Origin: Streptomyces pilosus
GTDB taxonomy: Bacteria > Actinomycetota > Actinomycetes > Streptomycetales > Streptomycetaceae
NCBI RefSeq assembly: GCF_014649835.1
Contig: NZ_BMTU01000006.1
Span: 402,536 to 466,535 of the forward strand
Direction: 5' to 3'
DNA: 64,000 nt
Made by a program: the position numbers and the translations under genes. Below the pieces are notes generated by a model that ran no database searches, had not been told where the DNA came from, and worked only from the letters and a program-made list of their open reading frames with translations. How positions within the stretch are numbered: position 1 is the stretch's first letter; every line of letters begins with the position of its first letter. Positions 24,708-32,704 of the stretch are shown here, piece after piece.

Positions 24708-25238
24708 TCAGGGACGCTGCCCGGGCAGCCCACGGTCCCCGGGCCTCCCGTCCTCCTCCAGCCGGATCTCCAGCCGCCGGATGGCCGCCCGTACGCCTTC
24801 GCCGTAGCGGTCGTCGGAGAGGCCGCGGGCCGTCTCCCGGGCCCGGCGCAGATGGGTGCGGGCGGCGTCGGGGCGGCCGAGGCGGGCGTAGTCGGAGGCC
24901 AGGCCCAGGTGCAGCGACGGGTAGAGGGCGCGCACGCCGGGGGACGCCTCGTACGCGCTCCGGCGGTCGTCCGCGACCTCCTCGGCCGCGGTGAGCGCCC
25001 GCAGGTCCCAGGCGAGTTCGTCCCCGGGGTCGTCCTGGGTGTCGGCGAGGTAGTGGGCGAGCGTGCAGCGGTGCAGTGGATCGCCGCGCTCGCCGATCTC
25101 CGCCCACAGGCCGAGGAAGCGGCGCCGGGCCTCCTCACGGTCGCCCGCGTGGTGCAGCATCACGAGCTGACCGATCCGTGTCAGTACGGCGTCCGGCGCC
25201 GCCTGCCCCTGTCGCTCGGCCACCACGTCCTCCACCAC
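24708..25238 (-). CDS. Hypothetical helical (TPR-like) protein
   Basis: A 176-residue, almost wholly helical protein with paired helices typical of tetratricopeptide repeats: VMLHHAGDREEARRRFLGLWAEIGERGDPLHRCTLAHYLADTQDD and LYPSLHLGLASDYARLGRPDAARTHLRRARETA. It probably mediates protein contacts. The start is a GTG-GTG pair at 25238; the frame stays open to 25310, so the exact start is uncertain. It is convergent with the lipoprotein gene. Not recognised further. Confidence 0.7.
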   Translation of the reverse strand: MVEDVVAERQGQAAPDAVLTRIGQLVMLHHAGDREEARRRFLGLWAEIGERGDPLHRCTLAHYLADTQDDPGDELAWDLRALTAAEEVADDRRSAYEASPGVRALYPSLHLGLASDYARLGRPDAARTHLRRARETARGLSDDRYGEGVRAAIRRLEIRLEEDGRPGDRGLPGQRP

Positions 25239-25319
25239 CGCTCGCCGCCTGTCGTCCCCGACGCTAGCCGCAGGCGGGGGCGGGAGCGGAGAGGCGGCTC
25301 CGTGGCACACGGGGGGCCG

Positions 25320-25351
25320 GGTGCCGGACCCCGGCGAAGCGGTCCGGCACC
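25320..25351 (-). terminator. Terminator hairpin after ung
   Basis: GGTGCCGGACC / GGTCCGGCACC, perfect 11-bp stem with a ten-base loop, 14 bases past the ung stop codon. Confidence 0.65.
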
Positions 25352-25365
25352 GGGCCCGGGCGGCG

Positions 25366-26049
25366 TCAGCCCACGCTCGGCACGGTCCAGTCGATCGGCT
25401 CGTGTCCCTGCGCGGCCACCGCCTCGTTGATCTGCGTGAAGGGGCGGGAGCCGAAGAACTTCTTCGCCGAGAGCGGCGAGGGGTGCGCGCCCTTGACCAC
25501 CACGTGCCGGCTCTCGTCGATCAGCGGGAGCTTCTTCTGCGCGTAGTTGCCCCACAGCACGAAGACCGCCGGGTCGGGGCGGTCGGCGACCGCGCGGATG
25601 ACCGCGTCGGTGAACCTCTCCCAGCCCCGCCCCTTGTGCGAGTTGGCCTCGCCGGCGCGGACCGTGAGCACCGCGTTGAGCAGCAGCACGCCCTGCTCGG
25701 CCCACGGCATCAGGTACCCGTTGTCCGGGACGGGCGTGCCGAGCTCGGCGTGCATCTCCTTGTAGATGTTGCGCAGGGACGGGGGGATCCGCACGCCCGG
25801 CCGGACCGAGAAGCACAGGCCGTGACCCTGGCCCTCGCCGTGGTACGGGTCCTGGCCGAGGACCAGGACCTTCACCTTGTCGTACGGCGTGGCGTCCAGC
25901 GCCGCGAAGACCTCCTCGCGCGGCGGGTAGACGGGACCCTTCGCCCGCTCCTCCTCGACGAACGCGGTCAGCTCCTTGAAGTAGGGCTGCTGCAGTTCGT
26001 CGCCCAGAACCCCGCGCCAGGACTCGGGCAGCATGGCGATGTCGGTCAC
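25366..26049 (-). CDS. ung: Uracil-DNA glycosylase
   Basis: A 227-residue family 1 UDG that removes uracil from DNA. The water-activating GQDPYHGEGQAHGL-type motif is present as GQDPYHG with Asp67. LLLNAVLTV carries the uracil-recognising Asn, and AHPSPLSAKKFFGSRPF is the His-containing DNA-intercalation loop. Length is normal. The start is GTG 26049, eight bases after GAGGA. It is a stand-alone gene with its own terminator. Confidence 0.96.
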   Translation of the reverse strand: MTDIAMLPESWRGVLGDELQQPYFKELTAFVEEERAKGPVYPPREEVFAALDATPYDKVKVLVLGQDPYHGEGQGHGLCFSVRPGVRIPPSLRNIYKEMHAELGTPVPDNGYLMPWAEQGVLLLNAVLTVRAGEANSHKGRGWERFTDAVIRAVADRPDPAVFVLWGNYAQKKLPLIDESRHVVVKGAHPSPLSAKKFFGSRPFTQINEAVAAQGHEPIDWTVPSVG

Positions 26050-26139
26050 GTCAATGTCCTCACGTGTGCGGTCACTTCGAGGTCACTGAACCTACAGGCG
26101 ACCACTGACATCCTGCCCCGCGGCCGACAACGCCCGGTG

Positions 26140-27726
26140 CTACCAGCTGGTCTTCCGGGACAACTGCCACAGCATCATGATCGTGGAGGGGTCCATCGAC
26201 CGCTCCGCGCCCGAGACGTCCCGGCTCGCCGCCACGTACTGCCGGCCCTGCCACAGGGGCAGCAGCCGCGCGTCGTCGACGAGGATCTGCTGGGCCTCCT
26301 CGAACTGCTTCACCACGTTGCCCCGGTCGCTCTCCCGGCGCGAGCTGGGCAGCAGCTTGTTGGTGATCTCGGTGGCCTCGTAGGGCGTGCCGAGCGCGTT
26401 CTGCTTGCCGACGAAGGGGGCGATGAAGTTGTCCGCGTCGGGGAAGTCGGGGGACCAGCCACGCCCGAACACCGGATACTCGCCGTTCTGGTAGCCCTCG
26501 ACGTACGTCTTCCAGGGGCGGCTCTTGAGCGTGACGTCGAACAGCTTCGACGCCTCCAGCTGCTTCTCGATCTCCTTGAACTCCTGCGCGGTCTCGGAGC
26601 CGTAGCGGTCGGTGGTGTACCAGAGGGTGAGCGGGACCGGTTCGGTGATGCCCGCGTCGGTCAGGATGTCCCGGGCCTTTTCGGCGCTGGGCTCGCCGTA
26701 GTCGTCGAAGAAGCCGGTGGTGTGCCCGGTCAGGCCCTTGGGGACCATGGAGTACAGCGGGTCGACGGTGTCCCGGTAGACCTTGTGCGCGATCGCCGCG
26801 CGGTCGAGGACCTGCGCGATGGCCTGGCGCACCTCCTTCTTGCCGGCCCACCGGTCCTTCGGGTTGAACACCAGGTAGTTGATGTCGGTCCCGGTGCCCT
26901 CGATGAGCTGGATCTCCTGCTCCTTGGAGGCCCTGCCCTGGAAGTCGATGACGTCGCCCGCGGCCAGACCCCGGTAGGTCAGGTCGATCTCCCTGTCCCG
27001 CAGCGCCTTGACCATGGTGGCGGATTCCTGGAAGTAGCGCACGGTCACCGCGCTGTTCTTCCGGTCGGCGAAGCCCTTGTAGCGGTCGTTGCGGACCAGT
27101 TCGGCCCGCTTCCCGTCCTCGTACGCCTGCAGCGTGTACGGCCCGGAGCCGACGACGTCGGTCCCCTCACGCAGCGCGTCCGCCGGATAGGACTCCGGGT
27201 CGACGATCGACATCGCGGGGGTGGCGAGCACGAACGGGAAGGTGGCGTCGGGCTTGTTGAGGTAGAAGACGACCTCGCGCTCGCTGGGCGCCTGCACCCT
27301 CTCCAGGCTACCCAGGAGGCCGGCCGGACCGCCGTTGACGTTGATCTCCCGGATCCGGTCGATCGAGTGCTTGACCGCCTTGGCGTCCAGGGTGCCGCCG
27401 TCGGAGAACTTCAGGCCCGCGCGCAGTTCGCAGCGGAAGACCTGGTTGGAGCTGTCGGAGAACTCGCAGCTCTCCGCGGCGTCCGGCTGCGGAGTGGTCG
27501 CACCGACCGGGTAACTCAGCAGCGTCTGGTAGATGTTGCGGAACAGCTCCCAGGAGCTGTCCCAGGAGGCGGCAGGATCCAGCGTGCTGGGCGAGCTGGT
27601 GGTTCCCACGACGATAGGTCCCTCGTCGTCCGGATCGCCGGACGACAGGACGCCGCATCCGGTCATCAGGGACGATATGGACGCGATGGCCGCCACCCGC
27701 CGCAGGCATCGGTTCCGGTTGAACAC
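26140..27726 (-). CDS. Peptide/nickel-type ABC substrate-binding lipoprotein (SBP_bac_5)
   Basis: A 528-residue extracytoplasmic binding protein of the DppA/OppA family. The lipoprotein signal ends at the lipobox LMTGC (about residue 23). The mature chain begins PIVVGTTSSPSTLDPAASWDSSWELFRNIYQTL, the typical family start, and contains VVGSGPYTLQAYEDGKRAELVRNDRYKG and GRGWSPDFPDADNFIAPF. It should bind oligopeptides or similar ligands for import. No permease or ATPase genes lie beside it, so it is an orphan. The start chosen is GTG 27726, seven bases after GGAG; a GTG two codons upstream is too close to that site. Confidence 0.9.
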   Translation of the reverse strand: MFNRNRCLRRVAAIASISSLMTGCGVLSSGDPDDEGPIVVGTTSSPSTLDPAASWDSSWELFRNIYQTLLSYPVGATTPQPDAAESCEFSDSSNQVFRCELRAGLKFSDGGTLDAKAVKHSIDRIREINVNGGPAGLLGSLERVQAPSEREVVFYLNKPDATFPFVLATPAMSIVDPESYPADALREGTDVVGSGPYTLQAYEDGKRAELVRNDRYKGFADRKNSAVTVRYFQESATMVKALRDREIDLTYRGLAAGDVIDFQGRASKEQEIQLIEGTGTDINYLVFNPKDRWAGKKEVRQAIAQVLDRAAIAHKVYRDTVDPLYSMVPKGLTGHTTGFFDDYGEPSAEKARDILTDAGITEPVPLTLWYTTDRYGSETAQEFKEIEKQLEASKLFDVTLKSRPWKTYVEGYQNGEYPVFGRGWSPDFPDADNFIAPFVGKQNALGTPYEATEITNKLLPSSRRESDRGNVVKQFEEAQQILVDDARLLPLWQGRQYVAASRDVSGAERSMDPSTIMMLWQLSRKTSW

Positions 27727-27863
27727 GCGCACGCTCCTCGATCTGCCATGCCAAGGGTCGGCAGACCATACCGCAGTGATGCGCCCGCTGACCCTCCTCC
27801 GTACGGCCCTTGAGATCAACTTGCGATGACTACGTTGTCACGCGGCGTCGCCGGCCGGATACG

Positions 27864-27904
27864 CCGACACGGACGCCGTTTTCGTCAACGGGCGCCCGTG
27901 TCGG
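27864..27904 (-). terminator. Terminator hairpin after the SDR gene
   Basis: CCGACACGG / CCGTGTCGG arms with an inner stem (CGCCGTT / AACGGGCG), 35 bases past the stop codon of the reductase gene ending at 27940. Confidence 0.5.
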
Positions 27905-27939
27905 GACCGGCTCGCGCGCGGGTGCGCGGGTGATCCGGC

Positions 27940-28698
27940 TCAGGCCACGCCGGCGTTCAGGAAGATGCCGCCGTCCACGACCAGGGTCTGGCCGGTGACC
28001 CAGTCGGACTGCTCGGAGGTGAGGAAGGCGGCGGCGCCGCCGATGTCGGACGGCACGCCCAGCCGGCCCAGCGGGTAGCCGGCGGCGGCCTCCGCCTCCC
28101 GGCCCTCGTAGAGCGCCTGCGCGAACTTGGTCTTCACCACCGCCGGCGCGATGGCGTTGACCCGCACCCGGGGCGCGAACTCGTGCGCCAGCTGCTGGGT
28201 CAGGTTGATCAGCGCCGCCTTGCTGACGCCGTAGGCGGCGATGAAGGGCGAGGGCGCGAGGCCCGCGACGGAGGCGATGTTGACGATCGCGCCGCCGTTG
28301 TCCTTCTGCCAGGCGTGCCAGGTCTTCTGCGCGAAGCCCAGCGCCGAGACCACGTTGGTCTCGAACACCTTGCGGGCCACGTTCAGGTCGAGGTCGGCGA
28401 TCGGCCCGAACACCGGGTTGGTGCCGGCGTTGTTGACGAGGTAGTCGACCCGGCCGAAGGCCTCCATGGCGCGCTCGACGGCGAGGGCCTGGTGTGCCTC
28501 GTCGTGCGCCTTGCCTGCGACGTACACGGCCCGGTCGGGACCGAGCTTCTCGACGGCCTCCTTGAGGGCGTCCTCGCCCCGGCCGGTGATGCAGACCCGG
28601 TCGCCGCGTGCGACGAGGGCCTCGGCGACGCCGTAGCCGATACCGCGGCTGGCGCCGGTGATCAGGGCGACCTTGCCCGTGAGTTCCACAGCAGTCAT
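27940..28698 (-). CDS. SDR-family oxidoreductase (FabG-like)
   Basis: A 252-residue short-chain dehydrogenase. ITGASRGIG (13-21) binds NAD(P). NNAGTNP, IASVAGL with the catalytic Ser and YGVSKAAL with Tyr and Lys follow, ending GQTLVVDGG. The CITGRGEDAL segment after strand 2 (Arg) favours NADP(H). It lies 13 bases downstream of another FabG-type gene on the same strand, so the two form an operon; both may act on acyl-thioesters. ATG 28698. Confidence 0.92.
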   Translation of the reverse strand: MTAVELTGKVALITGASRGIGYGVAEALVARGDRVCITGRGEDALKEAVEKLGPDRAVYVAGKAHDEAHQALAVERAMEAFGRVDYLVNNAGTNPVFGPIADLDLNVARKVFETNVVSALGFAQKTWHAWQKDNGGAIVNIASVAGLAPSPFIAAYGVSKAALINLTQQLAHEFAPRVRVNAIAPAVVKTKFAQALYEGREAEAAAGYPLGRLGVPSDIGGAAAFLTSEQSDWVTGQTLVVDGGIFLNAGVA

Positions 28699-28711
28699 GT
28701 TCCCGGTCTTC

Positions 28712-29473
28712 CTAGTCGAGCGGTCCGCCGGCGACGTACAGCACCTGGCCGGAGACGAAGCCGGCGGCCTCGCCGGTGAAGAAGGCGATGGCGTTGGCGA
28801 TGTCCTCGGGGTAGCCGACGCGGGCGACCGGGATCTGGGTGGCGGCGGCGGCCTTGAAGTCCTCGAAGCCCATGCCGACGCGGTCGGCCGTGGCCTTGGT
28901 CATCTCGGTGGCGATGAAGCCGGGGGCGACGGCGTTGGCGGTGATGCCGAACTTGCCGAGCTCCTTGGCGAGGGTCTTGGTGAAGCCCTGCAGACCGGCC
29001 TTGGCGGCCGAGTAGTTGACCTGGCCCCGGTTGCCGAGCGCGGAGGAGGAGGACAGGTTGACGATGCGTCCGAACCCGGCATCGACCATGTGCTTCTGGC
29101 AGGCCTTCGTCATCAGGAAGGCGCCGCGCAGATGCACGTTCATGACGGTGTCCCAGTCGGAGACGCTCATCTTGAACAGCAGGTTGTCGCGGAGCACGCC
29201 CGCGTTGTTGACCAGGACGGTCGGCGCGCCGAGCTCCTCGGCGATGCGCGCGACGGCGGTCTCGACCTGCGCCTCGTCGGACACGTCGCAGCCGACCGCG
29301 AGGGCCTTGCCACCGGCGGCGGTGATCTTCTCGACGGTGTCCTTGCAGGCCGCCTCGTCCAGGTCGATCACGGCGACCGCGTGGCCCTCGGCGGCCAGTC
29401 GTACGGCGGTGGCGGCGCCGATGCCGCGCGCGGCGCCGGTGACGACCGCGACCCGCTGCTCAGTGGTGGACAT
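28712..29473 (-). CDS. 3-oxoacyl-ACP reductase-type SDR
   Basis: A 253-residue FabG-type reductase. TGAARGIGAATAVRLA (13-28), the DLDE acidic turn after strand 2 (which suggests NAD rather than NADP), NNAGVLRDNLLFKMSVSDWD (a FabG hallmark), LSSSSALGNRGQVNYSAAKAGLQGF with Ser, Tyr and Lys, and PGFIATEMT. It is close to FabG4 and steroid or fatty-acid hydroxyacyl dehydrogenases of actinobacteria. ATG 29473 follows GAGGAGAAGCAGCA. First gene of a two-SDR operon, with a TetR-like operator about 50 bases upstream. Confidence 0.92.
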   Translation of the reverse strand: MSTTEQRVAVVTGAARGIGAATAVRLAAEGHAVAVIDLDEAACKDTVEKITAAGGKALAVGCDVSDEAQVETAVARIAEELGAPTVLVNNAGVLRDNLLFKMSVSDWDTVMNVHLRGAFLMTKACQKHMVDAGFGRIVNLSSSSALGNRGQVNYSAAKAGLQGFTKTLAKELGKFGITANAVAPGFIATEMTKATADRVGMGFEDFKAAAATQIPVARVGYPEDIANAIAFFTGEAAGFVSGQVLYVAGGPLD

Positions 29474-29524
29474 TGCTGCTTCTCCTCGCCCTTGGGATGC
29501 GGCTCCACGGCCGGACTCGTTCAA

Positions 29525-29538
29525 TGAGCGACCGCTTA
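29525..29538. promoter_or_regulatory. TetR-type operator upstream of the two-SDR operon
   Basis: TGAGCGACCGCTTA, a 14-bp near-perfect palindrome (T-R-AGCG core) about 52 bases upstream of the reductase ATG. It is the form often seen at lipid-metabolism genes under TetR repressors. No TetR gene is adjacent. Confidence 0.45.
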
Positions 29539-29760
29539 GTACCTTCAGCAGACGTGACGCTAGAAGCCCTGGCACCCGGTGTCAACGGCGCACCGCGCGG
29601 GTGTGATCCATTCCCCGCGCGTCGTTCCCCGTCCGCGGTCCGCGGGCGCCGTGCGGCGGTCGGCGCGGAGCACCCGATCGGCCCAGCGCCGCGCGCCCCG
29701 GCGCCGGGCGGCCCCTAGCGTCGAAGCGCGAGCCGTCCGAGGCCGGAAAGGAGGCGCTCC

Positions 29761-30300
29761 ATGCGTCGTCGCACCGGTGCCATGGGCACGCTGATCGTGC
29801 TCGCCGCGATCGTGCCGCTGGCCGACCAAGCGCACGCCCAGGATCTGGACTGCAGGGACTTCACCTACCAGGAGGACGCGCAGACCTTCTTCGACCTGAA
29901 CACGAGTGATCCACACCGGCTCGACGAGGACCCGGGTCCGGACGACGGCGTGGCCTGCGAGGCGCTGCCGCGGCGCGGTCTCACCTCGTCCACGTACCGT
30001 CCCGCGCCGGAGAGCTCCGCACCCACCCGGCCGGCGTCACCGTCCCCGACGGCCGCCTCGCCGACCGCGACCGCGGTTCCCGCCACGACCGCACCTCCCA
30101 GCTCGGCTCCCGCGACTGTCCGCGCGACGTCCGCCGCCCCGGCGTCCCCCGCCTCGGTGGCGCCCACGCGGGGTGTGGAGGGCGGGCTGGGCGGTTCCGC
30201 GGACTCCGGTCCGAGCGGCTGGGACCTGGGCGTCGGGGCGACGTTCGTGACGGGCGCCGTCCTCGCGGCGGGCCATCTGGTGAAGCGCCGCCGTTCCTGA
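29761..30300 (+). CDS. Secreted/cell-wall excalibur-domain protein
   Basis: A 179-residue exported protein. A signal peptide (RRRTGAMGTLIVLAAIVPLADQAHA, cleaved after AHA) is followed by an excalibur calcium-binding domain (DLDCRDFTYQEDAQTFF...DPGPDDGVACEALP; Cys pair plus the DxxxDGxxCE loop). Then comes a long Pro/Ser/Thr linker and a C-terminal hydrophobic helix with an RRRS tail, so it may be membrane- or wall-attached. Excalibur domains often accompany extracellular nucleases, but none is fused here. ATG 29761 follows AAAGGAGGCG. Confidence 0.87.
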   Translation: MRRRTGAMGTLIVLAAIVPLADQAHAQDLDCRDFTYQEDAQTFFDLNTSDPHRLDEDPGPDDGVACEALPRRGLTSSTYRPAPESSAPTRPASPSPTAASPTATAVPATTAPPSSAPATVRATSAAPASPASVAPTRGVEGGLGGSADSGPSGWDLGVGATFVTGAVLAAGHLVKRRRS

Positions 30301-30302
30301 CG

Positions 30303-30358
30303 GACGGGGACGGCCGCGCCCGCGGTGGTCCGACGGCCGCGCCGCGGTGGTCCCCGTC
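30303..30358. terminator. Convergent terminator structure
   Basis: Outer arms GACGGGGAC / GTCCCCGTC (30303-30311, 30350-30358) enclosing GC-rich inner repeats. It fills the gap between the convergent excalibur and DUF3037 genes. Confidence 0.5.
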
Positions 30359-30362
30359 GTCC

Positions 30363-30746
30363 TCAGCGGACGAGCAGATCGAGCAGCCGTTCCGCCTCCG
30401 CCGCCGGATCGGCGGTGAGCCCGGTGTGCACGGGGCCGGGCTGGACGATGGTGGACCGGGGTGCGATCAGCCAGCGGAAGCGCCGTCCCGCGTCGTCCCG
30501 TGCCGCCTGCCCCGCCGCGCTGCCGCCCGCGCAGACACCTTCGACCGCGCGCAGCGCCGCCCGCACGCCGGCCAGGTCGGCGGCGGGGTCCAGGGCCAGC
30601 AGCCGCGCCTCGTCGAGGTGGGTGCGGGCCGTGACGAAGGAGCGGTGCCGGCAGTACACGAGCACCCCGGCGTTGACGCGTTCGCCGCGTTCGATGCGCG
30701 GTACGACCCTCAGCAGGGCGTACTCGTAGACGTGCCGGTCGCTCAC
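30363..30746 (-). CDS. DUF3037 protein
   Basis: A 127-residue protein matching DUF3037: YEYALLRVVPRIERGERVNAGVLVYCR, then LDEARLLALDPAADLAGVRAALRAVEGV, and a final FRWLIAPRSTIVQPGPVHTGLTADP. The ERGERVNAGVLVY segment is the family's hallmark. Function unknown. The GTG start overlaps the upstream HipA-like gene stop as GTGA, so the two proteins are probably made together in fixed ratio, which hints at a complex. Confidence 0.85.
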   Translation of the reverse strand: MSDRHVYEYALLRVVPRIERGERVNAGVLVYCRHRSFVTARTHLDEARLLALDPAADLAGVRAALRAVEGVCAGGSAAGQAARDDAGRRFRWLIAPRSTIVQPGPVHTGLTADPAAEAERLLDLLVR

Positions 30747-31507
30747 TGGTCCTCCCCGAGGCCGTGGATGTGGCGGTGGACGGTGGCGGCGCGGGCGAGC
30801 AGCGGCCGCGCGTAGGCCAGCCGGAGTTCGTCGGGCGTGTCGAAGCCGGGCTCCCCGGCCAGCCAGGCGTCGGGGACCTCCGCGGTGACCTCGGCCAGCA
30901 GTTCCCCGGTGACCAGCGGCGCGAGCTCCGCCGCGGCGGCCGCGACGTCCGGCGCGAAGGTGCTCAGCGCATGGTCGGAGGCGTCGTAGGGCCGGGCGGC
31001 GGAGGCGGGGGCGCCCGGCCAGTTGTGGTGCCAGATCATCGTCGCGCCGTGGTCGATGAGCCACAGTCCGTCCCGCAGGCGGAGCATGTTGGGGTTGCGC
31101 CAGGAGCGGTCGACATTGTTCACCAGCGCGTCGAACCAGACGATCCGCCCGGCCTCCTCGGGCCCCACCTCGAAGGCGAGGGGGTCGAAGCCGAGGGCGC
31201 CGGAGAGGAAGTCCATGCCGAGGTTGGTGCCGCCGCTGGACTTCAGCAGGTGCTGCACCTCCTGCTCGGGCTCGCCCAGCCCCAGGACGGGGTCGAGTTC
31301 CACGGTGACCAGCCGCGGCACCCGCAGGCCCAGCCGGCGGGCGAGCTCCCCGCACACGACCTCGGCGACCAGCGTCTTGCGGCCCTGTCCGGCACCGGTG
31401 AACTTCAGGACGTAGGTCCCGAGATCGTCGGCCTCGATCAGGCCCGGCAGCGAGCCGCCCTCACGCAGCGGCCCGATGAAGCGGGTCGCGATGACTTCCT
31501 TGAGCAT
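30743..31507 (-). CDS. HipA-like kinase-fold protein
   Basis: A 254-residue protein related to the HipA C-terminal kinase domain. YVLKFTGAGQGRKTLVAEVVCGELARRLGLRVPRLVTVEL is the N-lobe with the ATP-anchoring Lys, and IVWFDALVNNVDRSWRNPNMLRLRDGLWLIDHGATM is the catalytic loop (Asp-Arg... Asn-x-x-Asn-Met) plus the metal-binding DHG. It lacks the HipA N-subdomain-1 and the HipB partner, so it is not a classical HipBA toxin. The start ATG 31507 is followed by a conserved first strand. It is translationally coupled to DUF3037. Kinase activity is inferred, target unknown. Confidence 0.85.
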   Translation of the reverse strand: MLKEVIATRFIGPLREGGSLPGLIEADDLGTYVLKFTGAGQGRKTLVAEVVCGELARRLGLRVPRLVTVELDPVLGLGEPEQEVQHLLKSSGGTNLGMDFLSGALGFDPLAFEVGPEEAGRIVWFDALVNNVDRSWRNPNMLRLRDGLWLIDHGATMIWHHNWPGAPASAARPYDASDHALSTFAPDVAAAAAELAPLVTGELLAEVTAEVPDAWLAGEPGFDTPDELRLAYARPLLARAATVHRHIHGLGEDQ

Positions 31508-31706
31508 CGCCCCAGGCTACTGGCGCGTCACCGCGCGCCGACCGGGGGCGGGGCGGGAGGCGGGGCCGCCCGACAGGGAAACGACAGCCGTGTTTTACGC
31601 CCGTCCGACCGGGGGCAGGCCAGGCTCTCGTCACTGTCTGAACAGCGTGAGCCCGCTGACCGTACCTCTCCCCGGATCGACTGTCCGCCCCGGAAGGGAC
31701 ACCGGC

Positions 31707-32192
31707 ATGACCGCATCACTTCACTCCGCATCGGGACCCGCCCGCCGCACCGTCGTCGCGGCGGCCGGGGCGGCGGGTCTCGCCGTCGCGCTGACCGCCT
31801 GCGGCGGTTCGGACGACGAGCCGTCGGGCTCCTCGGCGGCCTCCGGGTCGCCGGGCGGCACACCGGACGAGGGTGCGGGCGCCGGGGGCGACGACGCCGC
31901 CGGTGGCGCGCCGCTCGCCTCGACCGCCGACATCCCCGAGGGCGGCGGGAAGGTCTTCGCCGACCGCAAGGTGGTGGTCACCCAGCCGTCGGCGGGCGAG
32001 TTCAAGGCGTTCTCGGCGACCTGCACCCACCAGGGGTGCGCGGTGAAGAGCGTCGCCGACGGTGTGATCAACTGCCCCTGCCACAACAGCGACTTCTCCA
32101 TCACCGACGGCAGTGTGCGGGGCGGTCCGGCCACGAAGCCGCTGCCCGCGGTGGAGATCACCGTCAGCGGGGACTCGATCAGCCTCGCCTGA
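31707..32192 (+). CDS. Rieske [2Fe-2S] lipoprotein with Tat-type signal
   Basis: A 161-residue exported iron-sulphur protein. The N-terminus has ARRTVV (twin Arg) and a lipobox LTAC with Cys32, so it is probably folded, Tat-exported and lipid-anchored. After a Gly/Ser/Asp-rich linker, the Rieske domain carries C106-T-H108, C111 and C123-P-C125-H126, that is, both cluster ligands and the stabilising disulphide. It is separate from any cytochrome bc1 gene, so its electron partner is unknown. ATG 31707 follows GGAAGGGA. Streptomyces has several such proteins. Confidence 0.92.
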   Translation: MTASLHSASGPARRTVVAAAGAAGLAVALTACGGSDDEPSGSSAASGSPGGTPDEGAGAGGDDAAGGAPLASTADIPEGGGKVFADRKVVVTQPSAGEFKAFSATCTHQGCAVKSVADGVINCPCHNSDFSITDGSVRGGPATKPLPAVEITVSGDSISLA

Positions 32193-32233
32193 ACCGGCGG
32201 TGCCGGGTACGACGTGAGGGAAGAAAGGACCGT

Positions 32234-32704
32234 ATGACCGCCACGCAGCGCCGGGGCCGCAAGATCATGATGACGCCGGGGGAGCTGGACGACTTCCTCA
32301 CCGCGCAGCGCACCTGCCGGGTCGCCACGGTGTCCGCCGACGGTGCTCCGCACGTCAGCACGCTCTGGTTCGCCTGGGACGGCACCTCGCTGTGGCTCTA
32401 CTCCGTGGTGCGCAGCAGGCGCTGGGCGGATCTGCGGCGGGATCCGCGGGTGGCGATCGTGGTCGACACCGGCGAGGAGTACGACGAGCTGCGCGGCGCG
32501 GAGCTGTCGGGGCGGGTGGAGTTCGTGGGCGAGATCCCGCGCACCGGCGAGCTGCGGGCCGAACTCGACGTTCCTGAGACACTGTTCGCCCGCAAGAACT
32601 TCGGCCTGGACGAGATGCCGCACGACGGCCGGCACGCCTGGCTGTGCCTGACCCCGGAGAAGATCGTCTCCTGGGACTTCAGGAAGCTGTCGGCGCTGTC
32701 GTAG
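32234..32704 (+). CDS. Pyridoxamine-5'-phosphate-oxidase-like flavin/F420 protein
   Basis: A 156-residue split-beta-barrel protein: MMTPGELDDFLTAQRTCRVATVSADGAPHVSTLWFAWDGTSLWLYSVVRSRRWADLRRDPRVAIVVDTGEEYDELRG. The family binds FMN, F420 or haem; actinobacterial members are frequently F420-dependent reductases. The HVSTLWF and SRRWADL stretches would contact the cofactor phosphate. ATG 32234 follows AAAGGA. It is 41 bases downstream of the Rieske gene and probably cotranscribed. Its last 26 bases overlap the convergent LysR gene. Confidence 0.82.
   Translation: MTATQRRGRKIMMTPGELDDFLTAQRTCRVATVSADGAPHVSTLWFAWDGTSLWLYSVVRSRRWADLRRDPRVAIVVDTGEEYDELRGAELSGRVEFVGEIPRTGELRAELDVPETLFARKNFGLDEMPHDGRHAWLCLTPEKIVSWDFRKLSALS

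Noticed and set aside
30743..31507. Classical HipBA toxin-antitoxin system
   Set aside because: No HipB-type helix-turn-helix gene adjoins it and the HipA N-subdomain is missing.
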